11,434 bases of DNA, taken from contig CAMLHT010000113.1 in the NCBI GenBank assembly GCA_946479895.1, positions 1-11,434 of the forward strand, in the 5' to 3' direction. Positions 7,852 to 11,434 of the stretch are shown piece after piece. Every line of letters starts with the position of its first letter. Position 1 is the first letter of the stretch. The notes beneath the pieces were generated by a model. It worked only from the letters and a program-made list of their open reading frames with translations, had not been told where the DNA came from and did no database searches. The DNA comes from an uncultured Gemmatimonadota bacterium. Its GTDB lineage: Bacteria > Gemmatimonadota > Gemmatimonadetes > Gemmatimonadales > Gemmatimonadaceae. The position numbers and the translations under genes were made by a program.

Positions 7852-9234
7852 ATGACGGCGAGCGCCCCCGAAGAGCAGAGTATTGTCGAGACGCTGAACC
7901 GGATCGCCGGATCGCTCACGTCGAGGGTCGACGTCGAGAGCATCACCCAGGTGGTCACCGACGCGGCGACGGAAGCGACCGGGGCGCAGTTCGGCGCCTT
8001 CTTCTACAACGTGAACGACGCCGCGGGCCGGCGCTTCTCGCTGTTCACGCTCTCCGGAGCGCCGCGCGCCGCCTTCGAGGAGTTCGGCCATCCCCGGGCG
8101 ACGCCGGTCTTCGCGCCGACCTTCGAGGGGAAGGGCATCGTCCGGAGCGACGACATCACGAAGGATCCGCGATACGGAAAGTGGGCGCCGCACCACGGCA
8201 TGCCGCCGCGCCATCTCCCCGTGCGCAGCTACCTCGCGGTCCCGGTGCTCTCGCGGCAGGGCGAAGTGTTCGGCGGCCTCTTCTTCGGCCACGAGGATCC
8301 GGGGGTCTTCACCGACTATCACTCCAGGCTGGTGGCGGCCATCGCCCCGTGGGCGGCGGTGGCGATGGAGAATGCGCGGCTGCACGAGGCCGAGCGCCGG
8401 GCGCGGGCTGAAGCAGACGACGCCAGGCTTCGCGCCGAGACCGCCAACAAGGCGAAGTCGGATTTTCTCGCCAGCATGTCGCACGAGCTGCGCACGCCGC
8501 TCAATGCCATCGGCGGGTACTCGGACCTGCTCGCCGGCGGCATCCGCGGGCCGATGAACGACGCCCAGCTCGCCGACGTGGCCCGCATCAAGCGCAGCCA
8601 GCTCCACCTGCTGTCGCTCATCAACGACATCCTGAACTTCGCGAAGATCGAGTCGGGGCGAGTGAGCTTCGACTGCGAGGACGTCTCGATGAACAAGGCG
8701 CTCGGCGCGCTCGAGGAGCTGATCGCCCCACAGCTCCTGGAGAAGAAGCTGACGTACGAATACCGGTGCTGCGACGAGCGCTTCACCGCGTTCGTCGACC
8801 CGGAGCGTCTCCAGCAGATCCTGCTGAACCTGCTCTCCAACTCGGTGAAGTTCACGCCGTCCCGGGGATCCATCCTCGTCGAATGCGACGCATCGCGCGA
8901 TTTCATGACCGTGCGCGTCGAGGACTCCGGACCGGGCATCCCTCCGGACAAGCTCGAGTCGGTCTTCGAGCCGTTCGTGCAGCTTCAGCGGAGCTCCATC
9001 GGCAAGGCGATGGGAACCGGCCTCGGCCTGTCCATCAGCCGCGACCTGGCGCGCGCCATGGGTGGAGACCTCGTCGCCGAGGACAAGGAAGGCGGGGCCG
9101 CGTTCCTTCTTTCTCTCCCGCGCCGGGATCCGAACGCGACCGGAGATCGGAGATCGGAGAACGGAGAAAGGCGGACAGAGGACGGTGAACGGAGGGCGGA
9201 GGCCGAGGAGCGGACTGAGTCAGCACTCGGGTGA
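7852..9234 (+). CDS. Cytoplasmic GAF-domain sensor histidine kinase with repeat-derived C-terminal tail
   Basis: A 460-aa soluble kinase. GAF domain about residues 28-178 (GAQFGAFFYN, DITKDPRYGKWAPHHGMP, VRSYLAVPVLSRQGEVFGGL, AMENARLHE). A short charged coiled linker (about 179-203) leads to HisKA with MSHELRTPLNAIGGY, phospho-acceptor His211. HATPase_c has N-box LNLLSNSVKFT (Asn326, Asn330), G1 DSGPGI (Asp358), FEPF, and G2 GTGLGLSIS (388-396). The ATPase fold ends at LLSLPRR (residue 425). The remaining 35 residues are charged low complexity (RRSENGERRTEDGERR), encoded mostly by the heptad repeat at 9141-9213; the preceding kinase has no such tail. The ATG at 7852 follows CCTCACA and has no Shine-Dalgarno sequence. 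The frame is open further up, but only through the palindrome, giving a Pro-rich stretch without homology. No receiver or membrane segment. The DHp domain is close to that of the preceding kinase, so the two may share a partner (inference). The signal is unknown. Confidence 0.93.
   Translation: MTASAPEEQSIVETLNRIAGSLTSRVDVESITQVVTDAATEATGAQFGAFFYNVNDAAGRRFSLFTLSGAPRAAFEEFGHPRATPVFAPTFEGKGIVRSDDITKDPRYGKWAPHHGMPPRHLPVRSYLAVPVLSRQGEVFGGLFFGHEDPGVFTDYHSRLVAAIAPWAAVAMENARLHEAERRARAEADDARLRAETANKAKSDFLASMSHELRTPLNAIGGYSDLLAGGIRGPMNDAQLADVARIKRSQLHLLSLINDILNFAKIESGRVSFDCEDVSMNKALGALEELIAPQLLEKKLTYEYRCCDERFTAFVDPERLQQILLNLLSNSVKFTPSRGSILVECDASRDFMTVRVEDSGPGIPPDKLESVFEPFVQLQRSSIGKAMGTGLGLSISRDLARAMGGDLVAEDKEGGAAFLLSLPRRDPNATGDRRSENGERRTEDGERRAEAEERTESALG
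9141..9213 (+). repeat. Degenerate CGGAGNN heptad repeat within the 3' end of the GAF kinase gene
   Basis: Three clean consecutive heptads (CGGAGAT 9141-9147, CGGAGAT 9148-9154, CGGAGAA 9155-9161) are followed by degenerate copies (CGGAGAAAGG, CGGACAGAGGA, CGGTGAA, CGGAGGG, CGGAGG). The strand is almost free of T. It encodes the Arg/Glu-rich tail of the kinase. The unit is the same CGGAG core as the palindrome at 7745-7815, so similar repeats stand on both sides of this kinase's catalytic coding region. Confidence 0.8.
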
Positions 9235-9281
9235 GGCGGGCCGTAGTTTCAGCAAGGCATCCACCCCTGCCGAACACGACA

Positions 9282-11321
9282 ATGCGATTGCGATTCCTTC
9301 CGGCGCTGCTCCTCGGCGCCGGTCCATTGGCCGCTCAGACGAGCGCCGATTCCGCGCGCGCCGACTCGGCGCGAATGCTCAAGCCGGTCACGATCACCGA
9401 GGCCCGCGCGGCCGCGGTCGTCGGCGGCGCCAGCGCCGTCCTCATGAAGCCCGAGGCGATGCGTTCGTCGCCGGCGCCGACCCTCGAGCAGGCGCTTCGC
9501 GAATCACCGTTCATCCACGTCCGCCAGAATTCGCGCGGCGAAATGGAGCTGTCCGTTCGCGGCTCCGACTCCCGTCAGGCCGCCGTCTTCATGGACGGCG
9601 TGCCGCTCACGCTGGGCTGGGATCATCGAACCGACCCCTCGCTGATCCCGATCACCGGGTCCGAGAGCATCACGATCATCCGCGGACTCGGCTCCGTCCT
9701 GAACGGTCCCAACGTGCTCGGTGGCAGCATCGAGATCAATCACGACAACTCCTTCAACAGGCTGGGTGAGGCCCGGCTCTGGGGAGGGGCTGGGATCGAC
9801 GAGAACGCCGCCACCGTGGCGACGATCGGCGCCGGGGGCGACGTCGCGCGGATGGGGAGTGGCTGGTTGTCGCTGCGCGGATCGGTCGCGCAGCGGCAGC
9901 GCGAGGGATACACGCTTCCCGAGGGCGCCGCGGATCCGACGGCCTCCGACGGACTGCGCACGAACAGTGACCTGAAGGAAGTGGACGGGTTCACGTCGCT
10001 GCGCTGGGACGACGATCGCGGGCGCGGCGTCGGCCTCACGCTGTCGGCTTTCAACGCCGAGCGCGGCGTCCCCCCGGAGGAGCACATCGCGTCGCCGCGG
10101 TTGTGGCGCTACCCGTACCACACGCGCGCCATCGCTGCGCTTTCGGCAAAGTCGGGCGCGATCGACACGCCGTTCGGGTTCGGGACCCTGGAGGCCGGGG
10201 CCGGCTACAACTCCGGGCGCATGAAGATCGAGTCGTTCACCGATCGCACCTACACGACGCGTGACGGCGAGGAGCTCGGCGACGAGCGCACCTTCAGCGG
10301 GCGGGCCCTTGCCACCCACTCGCTGCCACTCGGCGCGCTGCTGCGGCTGGCGGTCACGAGCGCCGACATCAGGTACGTCGAGACCGCGTCGCCCGCGGCG
10401 GGCGTCCGCTATCGCCAGAAGATGATGAGCGCCGGCGGCGAGATCGAAGCGCCGGTCGGTCCCGCTACGCTGGTGTCGGGCGGTCTGGTGTACGATCGGA
10501 CGACGACACCGGAGACCGGCGGGCGTACCCCCGGGCAGGAGCCCTTCGACGCACTCGGCTGGCGCGCCGGCGTGTCTCACGAGGCGACCAGCGAGCTTCG
10601 CCTTCATGCGAGCGCCAGCCAGCGCTCGCGGTTTCCCGCGCTTCGCGAGCTCTATTCAGGTGCCCTGAACCGGTTCCGTCCGAACCCCGATCTCGCGCCG
10701 GAGACGTTGATGGGCGTCGAGGCGGGCATGACGCTCGACCGGTCGTTCGGGCCGATCCCGGACGCCACGTTCCAGGCGACGGTATTCCGCCACAAGCTCG
10801 ACGACGCGGTCGTGCGGATCACGCTGTCGAACCCGACGCGCTTCATGCGCGTCAACCGCGACCGGATCGAGAGCATGGGAGCGGAGATGCTCGCCGGCTT
10901 CGTCTTCGGAACGGATCCCGCGCGGTCCTTCTCGATCACGGGTGACGCGACGCTCCAGAAGATCGAGGTCATGAACGACTCGGCCGGCGGCGAAGAGCGT
11001 CATGCGGAGAACAATCCGGAGCTGCGCGGGATGCTCGAGGTGGGCGTGCCGCTGCCGCTGAAGCTCCGGGCCTTCGGCAACGCGCGCTACACGGGGACGC
11101 AGTACTGCCTCAACGCCGACACGGGCAATGAGGATCGGCTCGCCGGCCAGGCCGAGATGGACGCTGCGCTCGAGCGGAGCTTCGCGGTTGCTGGCCGCGG
11201 ATTGGTTCGTTCGGTCCGGGCCCTGGTGTCGCTGGACAACGTCGCCAACACGGCGGTCTACGATTCGTGCGGGCTGCCGCAGCCGGGGCGGACGTTGCGG
11301 GTGATGTTCAGTTTCCGATAG
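9282..11321 (+). CDS. TonB-dependent outer-membrane receptor
   Basis: A 679-aa outer-membrane transporter precursor that would use TonB-ExbBD energy to import a scarce ligand. The signal peptide MRLRFLPALLLGAGPLAA is probably cut after Ala18, before QTSADSARADSARM. The segment KPVTITEA (34-41) is a candidate TonB box. Plug domain about 45-155: PTLEQALRESPFIHVR, ELSVRGSDSRQAAVFMDGVPL and IIRGLGSVLNGPNVLGGSIEI are the classic conserved plug segments. The rest is a predicted beta-barrel (about 160-679) with repeated amphipathic strands, and the terminal strand ends RVMFSFR. The final Phe followed by a single Arg departs slightly from the usual aromatic last residue. The start is chosen for the signal peptide: a GTG at 9231 in the same frame overlaps the kinase stop but would bury the signal in a 17-residue extension. 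No Shine-Dalgarno sequence precedes the ATG. No N-terminal carboxypeptidase-like or STN domain is present, so it is a plain COG1629-type receptor rather than a SusC or anti-sigma-coupled one. The ligand cannot be told from sequence. It lies 47 bases after the GAF kinase gene. Confidence 0.94.
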   Translation: MRLRFLPALLLGAGPLAAQTSADSARADSARMLKPVTITEARAAAVVGGASAVLMKPEAMRSSPAPTLEQALRESPFIHVRQNSRGEMELSVRGSDSRQAAVFMDGVPLTLGWDHRTDPSLIPITGSESITIIRGLGSVLNGPNVLGGSIEINHDNSFNRLGEARLWGGAGIDENAATVATIGAGGDVARMGSGWLSLRGSVAQRQREGYTLPEGAADPTASDGLRTNSDLKEVDGFTSLRWDDDRGRGVGLTLSAFNAERGVPPEEHIASPRLWRYPYHTRAIAALSAKSGAIDTPFGFGTLEAGAGYNSGRMKIESFTDRTYTTRDGEELGDERTFSGRALATHSLPLGALLRLAVTSADIRYVETASPAAGVRYRQKMMSAGGEIEAPVGPATLVSGGLVYDRTTTPETGGRTPGQEPFDALGWRAGVSHEATSELRLHASASQRSRFPALRELYSGALNRFRPNPDLAPETLMGVEAGMTLDRSFGPIPDATFQATVFRHKLDDAVVRITLSNPTRFMRVNRDRIESMGAEMLAGFVFGTDPARSFSITGDATLQKIEVMNDSAGGEERHAENNPELRGMLEVGVPLPLKLRAFGNARYTGTQYCLNADTGNEDRLAGQAEMDAALERSFAVAGRGLVRSVRALVSLDNVANTAVYDSCGLPQPGRTLRVMFSFR

Positions 11322-11374
11322 GGATTCCGGGTGTGCGGGTTTCAAATCGCGTCATTGGGTGGCAGAAGGGGAGT

Positions 11375-11413
11375 ACGCGGATCACGCCGATGAACGCCGA
11401 TGACCGCGGATCG
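11375..11413. repeat. Short repeat of about 10-bp period downstream of the receptor gene
   Basis: Four near-copies in a row: ACGCGGATC, ACGCCGATGA, ACGCCGATGA, CCGCGGATCG. The two middle copies are identical. This family is different from the CGGAGNN heptads upstream and lies in the 113-base non-coding end of the window (11322-11434), where I see no gene start, terminator or tRNA. Low-complexity intergenic repeats of the CGCGGAT/CGCCGAT type occur in several GC-rich bacterial groups (general recollection, not checked). Confidence 0.7.
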
Positions 11414-11434
11414 GGTGCAATGCGCGAGGGGCCG

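Noticed and set aside
9231..9281. GTG start for the TonB-dependent receptor overlapping the kinase stop
   Set aside because: The ATG at 9282 begins a typical signal peptide; the earlier start would place 17 non-signal residues in front of it.
11375..11413. CRISPR-like array
   Set aside because: Units are about 10 bp with no unique spacers, so this is a simple tandem repeat.

Overview
The window is strongly GC-rich, densely packed bacterial DNA. The combination of genes suggests a Gemmatimonadota-like soil or sediment bacterium: RF3, a DUF4382 lipoprotein, several large PAS/GAF sensor histidine kinases, and a TonB-dependent receptor whose mature N terminus is rich in Asp-Ser-Ala-Arg. This assignment is inferred from family content and style; no rRNA or other phylogenetic marker is present.

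Layout: (i) 1-1275, the 3' part of prfC (peptide chain release factor 3) on the + strand, cut by the window edge. (ii) 1279-1333, a long hairpin between two convergent genes. (iii) 1344-2219, on the - strand, a DUF4382 lipoprotein with a C-terminal Ig-like domain. (iv) 2220-2583, a divergent intergenic region with several dyads, ending in a clear intrinsic-terminator-like hairpin just before the next start codon. (v) 2584-7741, a + strand cluster: a membrane hybrid histidine kinase (sensor-HAMP-PAS-HisKA-HATPase-REC), a 137-aa single-pass membrane protein, and a soluble triple-PAS histidine kinase joined to it by an ATGA overlap. (vi) 7745-7815, a long imperfect palindrome made of CGGAGGA heptads. 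(vii) 7852-9234, a soluble GAF histidine kinase whose last 35 residues come largely from the same kind of heptad repeat. (viii) 9282-11321, a TonB-dependent outer-membrane receptor. (ix) 11375-11413, a different, roughly 10-bp-period repeat.

Functionally the + strand cluster looks like a sensory locus: one membrane-bound and two cytoplasmic kinases, a small membrane protein of unknown role, and an outer-membrane transporter downstream. The only receiver domain is fused to the first kinase, and no DNA-binding response regulator is visible, so the output is unknown. Each large protein is a recognisable type. I see no clearly novel enzymatic system. The most interesting signals are the heptad repeats bracketing and entering the GAF kinase gene, the terminator-like hairpin in the leader of the hybrid kinase, and the small membrane protein lodged between kinases.
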